The notes under the pieces: model-generated | Told to the model about the DNA's origin: nothing | What the model saw: the letters and a program-made list of their open reading frames with translations, nothing else | Database searches by the model: none | NCBI RefSeq assembly: GCF_030362815.1 | Contig: NZ_JAUCGR010000001.1 | Coordinates: 1 to 64,000 of the forward strand | DNA: 64,000 nucleotides | Direction of reading: 5' to 3' | Source of the DNA: Cellulomonas edaphi | Lineage (GTDB): Bacteria > Actinomycetota > Actinomycetes > Actinomycetales > Cellulomonadaceae | Part shown: positions 17,625-27,389 of the stretch, piece after piece | How positions within the stretch are numbered: position 1 is the first letter of the stretch | Layout: every line of letters begins with the position of its first letter | Made by a program: the position numbers and the translations under genes

Positions 17625-18452
17625 CTACATCTCCTCGGCGGCTCCCGTGACGCGGATGCGCCCCTGGTCGGGCACGTCCACGACGATGGCCGACGGGCGG
17701 CCCACCTCGGAGCCCTGGTCGACGCTGATCACCACAGGCGCCTCCACGTGGCCGCCGGCGCGGAGGTAGGCACCGAGCCCGGCGGCCGCGGAGCCCGTCG
17801 CCGGGTCCTCGCGGATCCCGCCCCGAGGGAACGGGTTGCGCGAGGCGAACCGCGTCGGCGACAACCGCTCGACGACCGGCACCGTGCCGTCCCAGCCCTG
17901 CGAGTCCTGCAGCCGTAGCACCGCGTCGTCGTCGTGGTCGAGCCGCGGCAGGACGCCCGGCCGCACCACGAGCAGCGGGTGCAGGTTGCCGCCGTGCACG
18001 AGAGCCGGGGGCAACGCGGGATCGAGGTCGGCCTTCTCGAGGCGCACGGCCCGCAGGAGGGCATCAAGGAGGGCATCGTCGAGCGGCTCCACCTCGGTCT
18101 CGACGGCCGTCAGGGTCGCTCGGTCCGGCGTCACGTCGACGGGCACGAGGCCGGCGTTGGTCGTCAGGCGGACGGTCGGCCCGGCGGCCCGTCGTCGTGC
18201 GAGCGCCACGCCCGACGCGATCGTCGCGTGCCCGCAGAAGGCGATCTCCGCACGAGGGGTGAAGTACCGCACCCGCGCGGCGTCGTGCTGGATCTCGGTG
18301 AGGAACGCCGTCTCGCTGAACCCGAGCTCGGCCGCGATGGCGACCATCTCCGCCTCGTCGAGGCCCTCGGCGTCCAGCACGACCCCCGCGGGGTTGCCGG
18401 ACGCGGGGTCGGGGTGGGCCGTGGTGAACGCTCGGTAGCGCAGGATCTCCAT
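17625..18452 (-). CDS. PhzF family isomerase/epimerase-like protein
   Basis: This 275-residue protein has the PhzF two-lobe pattern: an N-terminal YRAFTTAHPDPASGNPAGVV start, the GFSETAFL segment whose Glu is the general acid/base in PhzF, FCGHATIASG in the first lobe and REDPATGSAAAGLGAYL in the second. Named members isomerise a phenazine precursor; most housekeeping members have unknown substrates. No phenazine genes are nearby, so a phenazine role is not suggested. The start coincides with the first homologous residue. Confidence 0.88.
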   Translation of the reverse strand: MEILRYRAFTTAHPDPASGNPAGVVLDAEGLDEAEMVAIAAELGFSETAFLTEIQHDAARVRYFTPRAEIAFCGHATIASGVALARRRAAGPTVRLTTNAGLVPVDVTPDRATLTAVETEVEPLDDALLDALLRAVRLEKADLDPALPPALVHGGNLHPLLVVRPGVLPRLDHDDDAVLRLQDSQGWDGTVPVVERLSPTRFASRNPFPRGGIREDPATGSAAAGLGAYLRAGGHVEAPVVISVDQGSEVGRPSAIVVDVPDQGRIRVTGAAEEM

Positions 18453-18528
18453 GCGCCCATCGTCCCGGCCGCCTGGCCGCCTGGCGATGGCCACCCGCGC
18501 GGCAGTGGCCTCGGGCGACCGGGGGTCG

Positions 18529-19518
18529 TCAGCGCGCGAGCGGCTTGCCGAAGCAGAGGGAGTGCAGGTCCGACTCGTAGGGCCCGAAGGGAGCGATCGG
18601 CCGCCACCCGGTCGCGAGGTACAGCCTGATGGCTTCGGGCTGGCGGATGCCGGTCTGCAGCACCAGGTCGGTGAAACCGAGCGACCGGGCCTTCTCGTCG
18701 ACCGCGGCCAGCAGCGCGCGCGCCACGCCGGCGCCGCGCGCGTCGGCCTCGATGTAGAGCTTCTTCAGCTCGGCCGATCCAGCGGGGTACCCGTCACGCG
18801 GCGCGCGCAGGCTCACGCAGCCGACGGGCCGCCCGTCGACGCGCGCCACCCAGGTGCCGAGGTCACCGACCCCCTGCGCCTCGTCGTCCGCCCAGAAGCC
18901 CCCGACGTCCGCGATCATCGCGGCCAGCTCGGGGTAGGTGGGCGCGTTGAACTGGGTGTACATCCGGTGCCGCAGGTACGAGGCGTCGGGATCGGTCCAC
19001 GGGACCCGGTCGAGCGTCACGACCACCCCGGGCCGCGCGGGGCCACGGACTCCGGGCACCGCGCGCAGGTCCTTGGCGAAGCAGCGGGAGTCGAGAACAC
19101 CCACGTACTCGCCGTAGTTCTCCGTGGGCACGTACCCCGCCGAGAGGTACAGCCCGATCGCCTCCGGCTGGCGCGGCCCGGTCTCGAGCACCAGGCGGTC
19201 GTACCCGCGCTCGGCGGCGATCCGCTCGAGCTCCACCAGGACCGCGCGCGAGTGACCCCGGCCGCGATGGTCGGGGAGCACGAACATGCGCTTGAGCTCG
19301 GCGGTGGCCGCCCCGAGATCCGGCGCGTCCCGCAGCGCGCCGCACGCCACGGCCTCACCCGACGACGAACGCAGCAGCACCATCGCGACGATCTGCTCGC
19401 CGGTCATCGCGTGACCGATGTCGTCGTCGCCGTAGCGCTCGCGCAGCTCGGCCTGCTGGGCGACGCGCAGGCGCGCGGCGGCGGGGTCGTCCCACGCGAC
19501 GAGGTCGAGCACCGGCAT
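18529..19518 (-). CDS. Tandem-GNAT acetyltransferase coupled to purQ
   Basis: The 329-residue protein contains two complete GNAT domains (about 1-155 and 165-329). Each has an acetyl-CoA loop (LPDHRGRGHSRAVL and EADARGAGVARALL) and then a near-identical block, LETGPRQPEAIGLYLSAGY and LQTGIRQPEAIRLYLATGW, showing internal duplication. Its ATG shares one base with the purQ stop (TGATG), so it is translated with the purine operon. A role in purine metabolism is not evident; substrates in this family are diverse. Confidence 0.85.
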   Translation of the reverse strand: MPVLDLVAWDDPAAARLRVAQQAELRERYGDDDIGHAMTGEQIVAMVLLRSSSGEAVACGALRDAPDLGAATAELKRMFVLPDHRGRGHSRAVLVELERIAAERGYDRLVLETGPRQPEAIGLYLSAGYVPTENYGEYVGVLDSRCFAKDLRAVPGVRGPARPGVVVTLDRVPWTDPDASYLRHRMYTQFNAPTYPELAAMIADVGGFWADDEAQGVGDLGTWVARVDGRPVGCVSLRAPRDGYPAGSAELKKLYIEADARGAGVARALLAAVDEKARSLGFTDLVLQTGIRQPEAIRLYLATGWRPIAPFGPYESDLHSLCFGKPLAR

Positions 19519-20213
19519 CAGCCGACGAGCGAGTGCAGCACCGACGTGAAGAAGCCGAGCCCGTCCGTCCCGGTGCGAGGGCCGTCGGCACCGTCCGGGC
19601 CGAAGCCGGCCTCGACCGCGTGCTCGGGGTGCGGCATGAGCCCCACCACGTTGCCCGCGGCGTTGGAGATGCCCGCGATGTTGCGGCGCGAACCGTTCGG
19701 GTTCCAGCCCACGTAGCGGAACACGACCCGGCCCTCGCCCTCGAGCTCGTCGAGCGTGGCCTCGTCGGCGACGTACTGGCCGTCCTGGTTCTTCAGGGGC
19801 ACGGTGATGTGCTGGCCGGCGCTGTAGTCACGCGTCCACGCGGTGTCGGCGTTCTCCACGGACAGCACCTGCTCGCGGCACACGAAGTGCAGGTGGTCGT
19901 TCTTGATCATGGAGCCGGGCAGCAGGTGCGCCTCGGTCAGCACCTGGAAGCCGTTGCAGATGCCCAGCACGGGCAGCCCCTTGCCGGCGGCCTCGACGAT
20001 CTCGCCCATGACGGGCGCGAACCGGCTGATCGCGCCCGCTCGCAGGTAGTCCCCGTAGGAGAAGCCGCCGGGCAGCACGACGGCATCGACGCCGTGCAGG
20101 TCGGCGTCGGCGTGCCACAGCGAGACCGGCTCGGCGCCCGCGAGACGCACCGCGCGCGCGGCGTCCCGGTCGTCGAGCGTTCCCGGGAAGGTGACGACTC
20201 CGACGCGGGTCAC
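19518..20213 (-). CDS. purQ: Phosphoribosylformylglycinamidine synthase glutaminase subunit PurQ
   Basis: This 231-residue class I glutamine amidotransferase supplies ammonia to PurL. The catalytic Cys is in [10 protein letters not shown], and the His/Glu pair in [10 protein letters not shown] completes the triad; [14 protein letters not shown] is characteristic of PurQ. The GTG start overlaps the purS stop by four bases (GTGA), and the stop overlaps the GNAT ATG, so purS-purQ-GNAT form a tightly coupled unit. purL is not downstream as would be usual but about 17 kb away. Confidence 0.97.
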   Translation of the reverse strand: MTRVGVVTFPGTLDDRDAARAVRLAGAEPVSLWHADADLHGVDAVVLPGGFSYGDYLRAGAISRFAPVMGEIVEAAGKGLPVLGICNGFQVLTEAHLLPGSMIKNDHLHFVCREQVLSVENADTAWTRDYSAGQHITVPLKNQDGQYVADEATLDELEGEGRVVFRYVGWNPNGSRRNIAGISNAAGNVVGLMPHPEHAVEAGFGPDGADGPRTGTDGLGFFTSVLHSLVG

Positions 20214-20476
20214 AGCGCGGCGCCCTGCTCGACGTCCTCGTAGACCGCGACCACGTCCTCGATGACGGGGTTCGAGAGCACCTGCTCACCGGCGGCGCGC
20301 GCCGCGGCGAGGATCTCGTCGGTCACCGGTCCGTCCACCTCGAGCTCGAACCGCTTGCCCTGCCGGACCGACGCGAACTGACCGAAGCCGAGTCGCGGGA
20401 GGGCGCCGGCCACGGCCTTGCCCTGCGGGTCGAGGATCTCGGGCTTCGGCATCACGTCGACGACAACTCGTCCCAC
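20210..20476 (-). CDS. purS: Phosphoribosylformylglycinamidine synthase subunit PurS
   Basis: This 88-residue small subunit bridges PurQ and PurL in the FGAM synthase complex. The sequence shows the PurS pattern [19 protein letters not shown], then [13 protein letters not shown] and the C-terminal NPVIEDV. GTG 20476 is preceded by AGGAG at a good spacing. The frame remains open upstream, but PurS homology begins here. Its end overlaps the purQ start. Confidence 0.95.
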   Translation of the reverse strand: MGRVVVDVMPKPEILDPQGKAVAGALPRLGFGQFASVRQGKRFELEVDGPVTDEILAAARAAGEQVLSNPVIEDVVAVYEDVEQGAAL

Positions 20477-20592
20477 GGGGGTGCTCCTGGCTTCACGCGG
20501 CGATGGGGGTTCGACCGGGAGTCTACCGACGGCGCTCCCGGCACCGGACCACGGCCCGACCCGTGGACCGGCGCGGTCGCCGTCGTCGAGGC

Positions 20593-20955
20593 TCAGTCCT
20601 CCGACATGCCGCGGTACGGGCGGAAGTGGCCGACGTGATCGGCCTCGGCGTCCGCGCCGAAGTAGCGGACGCGACTGCTGGCTCGCCCTCCGAAGGCCTG
20701 GAGCACGGCGACGGGGTACGTGAGGGCGATGGCCACGACCACGAGCCGCACTGGCAACGAGAGGACGACCGCCATGGCCACGCCGAGCGGAGCCGCGATC
20801 ACCAGGCTCCACGCCGCCTCGGCCCACGGATAGGCGCGGCTGTCCAGGTCGTCGCGGAGCCAACCGTCGTAGCGCGCAGCGGGACGGCGGCCGAACACTC
20901 GATAGGCGGCGACGACCCCGAGGGGAGGCCGCTCGGTGCGCAGGTCCTGAGCCAT
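20593..20955 (-). CDS. Small membrane protein between purC and purS
   Basis: The 120-residue product has a polar N-terminus (RVFGRRPAARYDGWLRDDL), two adjacent hydrophobic segments (about 47-68 and 69-88) and a charged C-terminus. The N-terminal YDGWLRDDL region vaguely recalls DUF5313 actinobacterial membrane proteins, but I cannot confirm that. The start lies only 4 bases beyond the purC stop, so it is probably transcribed with purC. No function can be assigned. Confidence 0.7.
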   Translation of the reverse strand: MAQDLRTERPPLGVVAAYRVFGRRPAARYDGWLRDDLDSRAYPWAEAAWSLVIAAPLGVAMAVVLSLPVRLVVVAIALTYPVAVLQAFGGRASSRVRYFGADAEADHVGHFRPYRGMSED

Positions 20956-20959
20956 GACG

Positions 20960-21883
20960 TCAGATCACCAGCGCCGTGCCGGTCAGCCGCTCGTACGCCT
21001 CGAGGTAGCGGGCACGCGTGCGGTCGACGACGTCGTCGGGCAGCTGCGGCGGGGTGCTGTCCGACGCCCGGTCCCAGCCGGAAGCGGGCGAGGTCAGCCA
21101 GTCGCGCACGAACTGCTTGTCGAAGCTGGGCTGCGCGCGGCCCGGCTGCCAGCCGTCGGCGGGCCAGAACCGCGACGAGTCCGGGGTGAGCACCTCGTCG
21201 CCGAGGGTCACCGCGCCGGTGACCGGGTCGGTGCCGAACTCGAGCTTGGTGTCCGCCAGGATCACGCCGCGCTCGCGCGCGATCGCCTCGGCGCGCGCGT
21301 AGACGGCCAGCGTAAGCGACCGCAGCGTCTCGGCCGACTCGGCCCCGACGCTGTCGACCACCGCCGAGAAGGGCACGTTCTCGTCGTGCTCCCCCAGCTC
21401 GGCCTTCGTCGCCGGCGTGAAGATCGCCTCCGGCAGCCGGGACCCGTCGACGAGCCCGTCGGGCAGCTCGATGCCGGTCACCGAGCCGGAGACGCGGTAC
21501 TCCGCGAGGCCGGAGCCGGTGAGGTAGCCGCGCACGACGCACTCGACGGGGAACATGTCCAGCCGCCGGCACACCATCGCGCGGCCCGCGACGGCCTCAG
21601 GGACGTCCGTCGAGACCACGTGGTTGGGCACGAGGTCGGCCAGCTGCTCGAACCACCACAGGCTCAGCTGCGTCAGGACGACGCCCTTGTCGGGGATGCC
21701 GGGGCTGAGCACGTGGTCGTAGGCGGAGACGCGGTCGCTCGCGACGACGAGGACGACGTCGCCGTGCTCGTCGGTCACGGCACGGCCCGCCGGGGACTCG
21801 TCGGGCACGTACAGGTCGCGAACCTTGCCCGAGTAGGTGTGGGTCCAACCGGGCAGCACCGCGGAGGTGGTCGTGGAAGTCAC
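20960..21883 (-). CDS. purC: Phosphoribosylaminoimidazole-succinocarboxamide synthase (SAICAR synthetase)
   Basis: The 307-residue enzyme ligates aspartate to CAIR with ATP. Diagnostic segments are YSGKVRDLY near the start, ASDRVSAYDHVL, VECVVRGYLTGSG and LADTKLEFG. The length fits the longer PurC type found in actinobacteria and yeast. The GTG start at 21883 is the first codon before the homologous sequence. It is the first purine gene of this minus-strand run toward purS-purQ. Confidence 0.97.
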   Translation of the reverse strand: MTSTTTSAVLPGWTHTYSGKVRDLYVPDESPAGRAVTDEHGDVVLVVASDRVSAYDHVLSPGIPDKGVVLTQLSLWWFEQLADLVPNHVVSTDVPEAVAGRAMVCRRLDMFPVECVVRGYLTGSGLAEYRVSGSVTGIELPDGLVDGSRLPEAIFTPATKAELGEHDENVPFSAVVDSVGAESAETLRSLTLAVYARAEAIARERGVILADTKLEFGTDPVTGAVTLGDEVLTPDSSRFWPADGWQPGRAQPSFDKQFVRDWLTSPASGWDRASDSTPPQLPDDVVDRTRARYLEAYERLTGTALVI

Positions 21884-21910
21884 GCGCCTAGTGTGCCGTC
21901 CCGCACGACC

Positions 21911-22318
21911 TCAGACGAGGTCGTCTCCCCCCTCGAGCCCGTCCGGGATCGGCAGGCCGACGAGCCGGACCAGACGCTCCACGGTCTCCTCGACGAACGT
22001 GTCCACCGGCTCGTCGACGTGGTCCTCGGCCAGCAGCCGGCGCACGTGCTTCGCCTCGACGTCGATCGCGCCCACGAGCAGTGCCCATTCCGCGAAGGCC
22101 TCGGCCTCCGCGGCCAGGTCCACGGGCTCGCTCTCTGCCGGGTCGTCGAAGAAGTCGCGCGGCTGGAAGCCGAGGTAGAACCGGCCCCGACCCTCCGGGG
22201 TGGGCCGGTAGTCGACGGTCGCGATGTCACCGTCCTGCACGTCAATCCGCAGGCTGGGCTCGTCGGCGGCGTCGCCACCCCACACGCCGCCGCCGTACAC
22301 GAAGGTCCCGTTGCTCAT
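21911..22318 (-). CDS. Uncharacterised acidic protein
   Basis: This 135-residue protein is strongly acidic and rich in Asp/Glu/Val. It has no signal peptide, membrane segment or motif that I recognise; the N-terminus (NGTFVYGGGVWGGD) is glycine- and aromatic-rich. The coding-type third-position GC and the position directly upstream of purC on the same strand support a real gene. Function unknown. Confidence 0.65.
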   Translation of the reverse strand: MSNGTFVYGGGVWGGDAADEPSLRIDVQDGDIATVDYRPTPEGRGRFYLGFQPRDFFDDPAESEPVDLAAEAEAFAEWALLVGAIDVEAKHVRRLLAEDHVDEPVDTFVEETVERLVRLVGLPIPDGLEGGDDLV

Positions 22319-22379
22319 GCCCTGATCCTGCCGCACCGGCAGCGTGCACGTCCTCGGCCGGCCTGCCAGAGTCACCGGC

Positions 22380-22877
22380 GTGACCACCACACCCCTGCTC
22401 GTCGTGCTGGGCGGCCTGCCCGGCACGGGCAAGACGACCCTCGCGCGCGCCCTCGCCACCCGGCTGGGCGCCTCGCACGTGCGCATCGACACGATCGAGC
22501 AGGCGCTGCTGCGCTCGTCCCTCGGGATCGACCGTGTCGCCGAGGCGGGGTACGCCGTCGGCATGGCGGTGGCCGCCGACGACCTGCGGGTCGGTCGGTC
22601 GGTCGTCGCGGACGCCGTGAACGCGGTCGACGAGGCGCGCGCGGGCTGGCGAGCGCTCGGGGGCCGCACCGTCGAGGCCTGGCTGACGTGCTCGGACGCG
22701 GTCGAGCACCGCCGGCGGGTCGAGCACCGCGTCGCCGACATCCCGGGGCACCGGCAGCCCACGTGGGACGAGGTCGTCGCGACCGCGGTCGACCCATGGC
22801 CGGGTGCGACCGTCGTGGAGACCGCGGGTCGGCCCGCGTCCGCGGTGCTCGACCTGGTCCTGGCCCTCTGCCGATGA
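22380..22877 (+). CDS. P-loop kinase-like ATPase
   Basis: The 165-residue protein begins with a Walker A motif, [10 protein letters not shown] (11-20), and then has RIDTIEQAL, where the Asp is in the acceptor-base position of small-molecule kinases. The later [14 protein letters not shown] resembles an Arg-rich lid. This is the AAA_33 / gluconate-kinase-like P-loop family; many are antibiotic or metabolite kinases with unknown substrate. The GTG at 22380 directly precedes the first strand. Confidence 0.78.
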   Translation: MTTTPLLVVLGGLPGTGKTTLARALATRLGASHVRIDTIEQALLRSSLGIDRVAEAGYAVGMAVAADDLRVGRSVVADAVNAVDEARAGWRALGGRTVEAWLTCSDAVEHRRRVEHRVADIPGHRQPTWDEVVATAVDPWPGATVVETAGRPASAVLDLVLALCR

Positions 22878-22938
22878 CCACGCCGTCCTACGCTCAGGCA
22901 CCCAGCGCCCGCACTCGTCGCCGACGGAGCCAGCACCC

Positions 22939-23277
22939 ATGACCGTGACCCGCTCGATCCTGCTGTTCGTCGCCGCCGCGATCCTCGAGATCGGCGGGGC
23001 GTGGTTCGTCTGGCAGGGCGTGCGCGAGCACCGCGGCTGGGCGTGGATCGGCGCCGGGGTCGTCGCGCTCGGGCTCTACGGGTTCATGGCCACGCTGCAG
23101 CCGGACGCGAGCTTCGGCCGGATCCTGGCCGCGTACGGCGGGGTGTTCGTCGCCGGCTCGCTCGCGTGGGGCATGGCGGTGGACGGATTCAAGCCCGACC
23201 GCTGGGACATCGCCGGTGCGCTGATCTGCCTGGCCGGCGTCGCGGTGATCATGTACGCACCGCGCGGTGCCGAGTAG
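22939..23277 (+). CDS. YnfA/UPF0060 family membrane protein
   Basis: This 112-residue protein has four predicted transmembrane helices, and [17 protein letters not shown] and [18 protein letters not shown] are the family landmarks of UPF0060. The fold resembles small multidrug resistance transporters, and some YnfA proteins have been linked to drug efflux, but the physiological role is unsettled. It ends 12 bases before the convergent purD stop codon. Confidence 0.9.
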   Translation: MTVTRSILLFVAAAILEIGGAWFVWQGVREHRGWAWIGAGVVALGLYGFMATLQPDASFGRILAAYGGVFVAGSLAWGMAVDGFKPDRWDIAGALICLAGVAVIMYAPRGAE

Positions 23278-23289
23278 CGGCGGGCCGCG

Positions 23290-24567
23290 TCAGTCCCGGT
23301 CCGCTCGTGAGCCCTGGGAGGCCGCGAGCGCGATGTCCGAGCGGTGGTGCGCGCCCTTGAGACGGATGAGGTCCACGCCCGCGTAGGCCGCGGTGCGCGC
23401 CGCGGTCAGGTCCGCACCGACCCCGACGACGGACAGCACGCGGCCGCCCGCGGAGTGCAGGATGCCGTCCGAGGCGGACGTGCCGGCGTGCAGCACGTGC
23501 ACGTCGTCGAGCGCGTCCGCCTGCGTGACGCCCGTGATCGCGTCGCCCGAGCGCGGCGCGGCGGGATAGCCCTCTGCCGCCACGACCACCGTGACCGCCG
23601 CGTCGTCGCGCCACTCCAGGGGCGGCAGGTCACCCAGACCCCCCGTCGCCGACGCGAGCAGCACGCCGGCCAGCGGCGTCGCGAGCCGCGCGAGGACCAC
23701 CTGCGTCTCCGGGTCGCCGAAGCGCGCGTTGAACTCGACGACCTTCGGCCCCTTCGACGTCAGCGCGAGCCCGACGTACAGCACGCCCGCGAACGGTGTC
23801 CCGCGGCGGGCCATCTCGGCGATCGTCGGCCGGGCCACGCGCTCGACCACCTCGTCGACCAGCCCCTCGGGTGCCCACGGCAGCGGCGAGTACGCCCCCA
23901 TGCCCCCCGTGTTGGGTCCCTCGTCGCCGTCGTGCGCGCGCTTGAAGTCCTGCGCGGGCACGAGCGGGACGACGTCGGTGCCGTCGGACAGCACGAAGAG
24001 CGAGACCTCGGGCCCGTCCAGGTACTCCTCGATCACGATGCGTCCGCCCGGCTTCTGCAGGCACGCGTGTGCGTGGGCGAGCGCCTCCGCGCGGTCGTCG
24101 GTGACCACCACGCCCTTGCCGGCGGCCAGCCCGTCGTCCTTGACGACGTAGGGAGCGCCCAGCTCGTCGAACGCGGCGGCGGCCTGCTCGAGGTCCTCCG
24201 CCACGCGCGGCGCCGCCGTCGGCACGCCCGCTGCCGCCATGACCTCCTTGGCGAAGGCCTTCGACCCCTCGAGCCGAGCACCCTCGGCCGACGGGCCGAA
24301 CACGGGGATCCCCGCCTCGCGCACGTGGTCCGCCACGCCGGCCACCAGCGGCGCCTCGGGGCCGACGACCACCAGATCGACGCCGAGCCGCGTGGCGAGC
24401 TCGGCGACTGCGAAACCGTCCAGCGGGTTCACGGTGTGCAGCGTCGCCAGCGTCCCGATCCCCGGGTTGCCCGGCGCCGCGTGCAGCTCGGTGACGGCCG
24501 GGTCCAGGGACAGCGCACGGACGATCGCGTGCTCGCGGGCACCGGTTCCGACGACGAGGATCTTCAC
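23290..24567 (-). CDS. purD: Phosphoribosylamine-glycine ligase (GAR synthetase)
   Basis: This 425-residue ATP-grasp enzyme forms GAR from phosphoribosylamine, glycine and ATP. It begins with [15 protein letters not shown] and shows APGNPGIG, the ATP-grasp strand [26 protein letters not shown] and [11 protein letters not shown], all diagnostic of PurD. The 425-bp region upstream, between purD and purA, is filled with repeats rather than genes. Confidence 0.97.
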   Translation of the reverse strand: MKILVVGTGAREHAIVRALSLDPAVTELHAAPGNPGIGTLATLHTVNPLDGFAVAELATRLGVDLVVVGPEAPLVAGVADHVREAGIPVFGPSAEGARLEGSKAFAKEVMAAAGVPTAAPRVAEDLEQAAAAFDELGAPYVVKDDGLAAGKGVVVTDDRAEALAHAHACLQKPGGRIVIEEYLDGPEVSLFVLSDGTDVVPLVPAQDFKRAHDGDEGPNTGGMGAYSPLPWAPEGLVDEVVERVARPTIAEMARRGTPFAGVLYVGLALTSKGPKVVEFNARFGDPETQVVLARLATPLAGVLLASATGGLGDLPPLEWRDDAAVTVVVAAEGYPAAPRSGDAITGVTQADALDDVHVLHAGTSASDGILHSAGGRVLSVVGVGADLTAARTAAYAGVDLIRLKGAHHRSDIALAASQGSRADRD

Positions 24568-24732
24568 GGTCGCCGAGCCTACCGACGTGCGGACCGCGCC
24601 CGCGGCCGCGTCTCACACCACCCGCCGCGCGCTGCCACCCGTGCGTGCCTGCCCGCGCCGGGCCTGCCCCCCGCGCGGGGCTGCCACCTGCGCCGGCGCC
24701 ACCGACGCCGGCGCCACCGACCTGCCGGTCCG

Positions 24733-24807
24733 CATCACTTCGCCGACTCCGCACCGATACGCCGATTCGGATCGGCGAAGCGATGCGCAATCGGCGAAGC
24801 GACGAGC
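24733..24807. repeat. Dispersed palindromic element, short copy
   Basis: The stretch from the CATCACTTCGCCGACTCCGC segment to AATCGGCGAAGCGACGAG aligns without gaps, over about 65 bases, to the two ends of the long array at 63596-63860. It has opposing CTTCGCCGA and TCGGCGAAG ends. It looks like the same element without the internal 32-bp units. Confidence 0.75.
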
Positions 24808-24809
24808 GT

Positions 24810-24893
24810 GGCGCGACCAGCAGCGCGGCGCGACCAGCAGCGCGGCGCGACCAGCAGCGCGGCGCGAGCAGCAGCGCGGCGCGACGAGCGCAG
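24810..24893. repeat. 17-bp tandem repeat, about five units
   Basis: Three identical copies of GGCGCGACCAGCAGCGC (24810-24826, 24827-24843, 24844-24860) are followed by a copy with one change (24861-24877) and a partial copy (24878-24893). The unit is not a multiple of three and no gene covers it, so it is an intergenic minisatellite-like tract. Confidence 0.9.
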
Positions 24894-24992
24894 CCGGCAC
24901 CCACCCCCAACGGCGCAGCAGCGTGGCGCGCGCGGGCGGCTGCCGTCGCCCAGCACGTGGCCGGCCAGGCGGAACAAGGCGGGCGCGGCGGC

Positions 24993-26309
<1,317 letters not shown>

Positions 26310-26395
26310 TCAGTTCCCGGAGTCGGGAACCCGGCACGGGCGGCAGTGACCCTGTACCCGCAGAGGCTACCCGATGGTCAAGGAACGGTCATGGC

Positions 26396-26438
26396 GCCGT
26401 CCGCAGCCACCTGCGCGCAGCGCACGGCAGCGGACGGC
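26396..26438 (-). terminator. Hairpin downstream of the DUF3151 gene
   Basis: A perfect 9-bp GCCGTCCGC/GCGGACGGC stem with a 25-base loop lies just after the minus-strand DUF3151 gene and before the purA leader. The loop is long, so the call is tentative. Confidence 0.4.
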
Positions 26439-26449
26439 TCAGCGGCAGC

Positions 26450-26878
26450 TCACCGGAGCCCGGCGACCTCGTCCGCCGACGTCGCCGAGTCGACGAGGAA
26501 CGTCTGGCACCGGTCGGCCTCGTCCTGCTCGCCGATCGCGTCGGCCGCCTCGGCGAGCGCGAGCAACGCGCGCAGGAAGCCCTGGTTGGGCTGGTGCGCG
26601 GCGGGGACGGGACCGCGGCCGCGCCAGCCGGCCCGGCGCAGCGCGTCGAGCCCGCGGTGGTAGCCCGTGCGGGCGTAGGCGTAGGCGGCGACCGGGTCGC
26701 CCGTGTCGCCGAGCGCGTGCTCGGCCAGCAGCGCCCACGGCAGCGAGGCGGCGGGCGCGACCGCGGCCACCTCTTGCAGCGTCAGCCCCTGCGCCAGGGC
26801 GGCGCGCGCTTCCGCGTCCGGCCCCTCGGCGGGGAGCAGGGTGGGCGCGGGTCCGTCGAGCAGGTTCTCGTGGCTCAT
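26450..26878 (-). CDS. DUF3151 family protein
   Basis: The 142-residue protein has the course of the actinobacterial DUF3151 family: a short Pro-rich N-terminus, a helical SLPWALLAEHAL segment, YAYARTGYHRGLDALRRAGWRG and PNQGFLRALLALAEAADAIGE. The helical pairs are TPR-like. Proteins of this family are encoded between purA and fba in mycobacteria, and that order is kept here with a signalling module inserted. Function unknown. Confidence 0.82.
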   Translation of the reverse strand: MSHENLLDGPAPTLLPAEGPDAEARAALAQGLTLQEVAAVAPAASLPWALLAEHALGDTGDPVAAYAYARTGYHRGLDALRRAGWRGRGPVPAAHQPNQGFLRALLALAEAADAIGEQDEADRCQTFLVDSATSADEVAGLR

Positions 26879-26998
26879 GCCGCCAGTCTGGCGCATCCTC
26901 GCCGCGGCGCGGTCCTGCGTGAGACGGGCGCCAGGATGCACTCGTGCGTCCGGCAACCTATGGTCGTTCCGCCCCATCACTCGACACAGCGGGTACCG

Positions 26999-27367
26999 AT
27001 GATCGAGATCTCCACCTCGCCGACGACCACGACGCTCGTCATCGCCGGCGATCTCGACCTGGCCGAGCGCGACCAGTTCCCTGAGATCGCCGCGCGGGTG
27101 GTCGGTCTGCGACGGCAGCTCGTCGTGATCGACATGTGTCGTGTGACGTTCATGGACTCGACGGGCGCGGCGTTCCTCATCTCGCTCGCCGACGCGGGCC
27201 GCAAGCGTGGAGGGGCCACCGTCCTGCGCGGTGCGGACCCGCGGGACCTGTTCGTGATCGAGGTGTGCGGAGCGATGGACCTGTTCCGCATCGACCCGGA
27301 CCACCGGTGCGAGGATCTCGACGAGGCCTCGGTCACCACCAACCCCACGCCGACGCAGGAGCCCTAG
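26999..27367 (+). CDS. STAS-domain anti-sigma factor antagonist
   Basis: This 122-residue protein is essentially a single STAS domain. The phosphorylatable Ser lies in VTFMDSTGAAFLISL, the expected site in RsbV/SpoIIAA antagonists. Phosphorylation by a kinase and reversal by a PP2C phosphatase such as the one encoded next door would switch its binding to an anti-sigma factor. It is convergent with that phosphatase gene, 22 bases apart. A second STAS gene lies on the other side (29659-30084). Confidence 0.9.
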   Translation: MIEISTSPTTTTLVIAGDLDLAERDQFPEIAARVVGLRRQLVVIDMCRVTFMDSTGAAFLISLADAGRKRGGATVLRGADPRDLFVIEVCGAMDLFRIDPDHRCEDLDEASVTTNPTPTQEP

Positions 27368-27389
27368 GCGGGGTTCCGCGAGCGAACGC

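Larger units (their letters stand above)
24568..24992. other. Gene-free, repeat-rich purA-purD intergenic region
   Basis: Several frames stay open here only because the sequence is repetitive and stop-poor. I see a copy of a dispersed palindromic element (24733-24807), a 17-bp tandem repeat (24810-24893) and a low-complexity GGCGCCACC-type stretch (about 24680-24720). It holds no gene that I can support. Confidence 0.7.

Noticed and set aside
24568-24992. Small protein genes in the purA-purD gap
   Set aside because: Open frames arise from repeats with no stop codons; no ribosome-binding sites or plausible domains.
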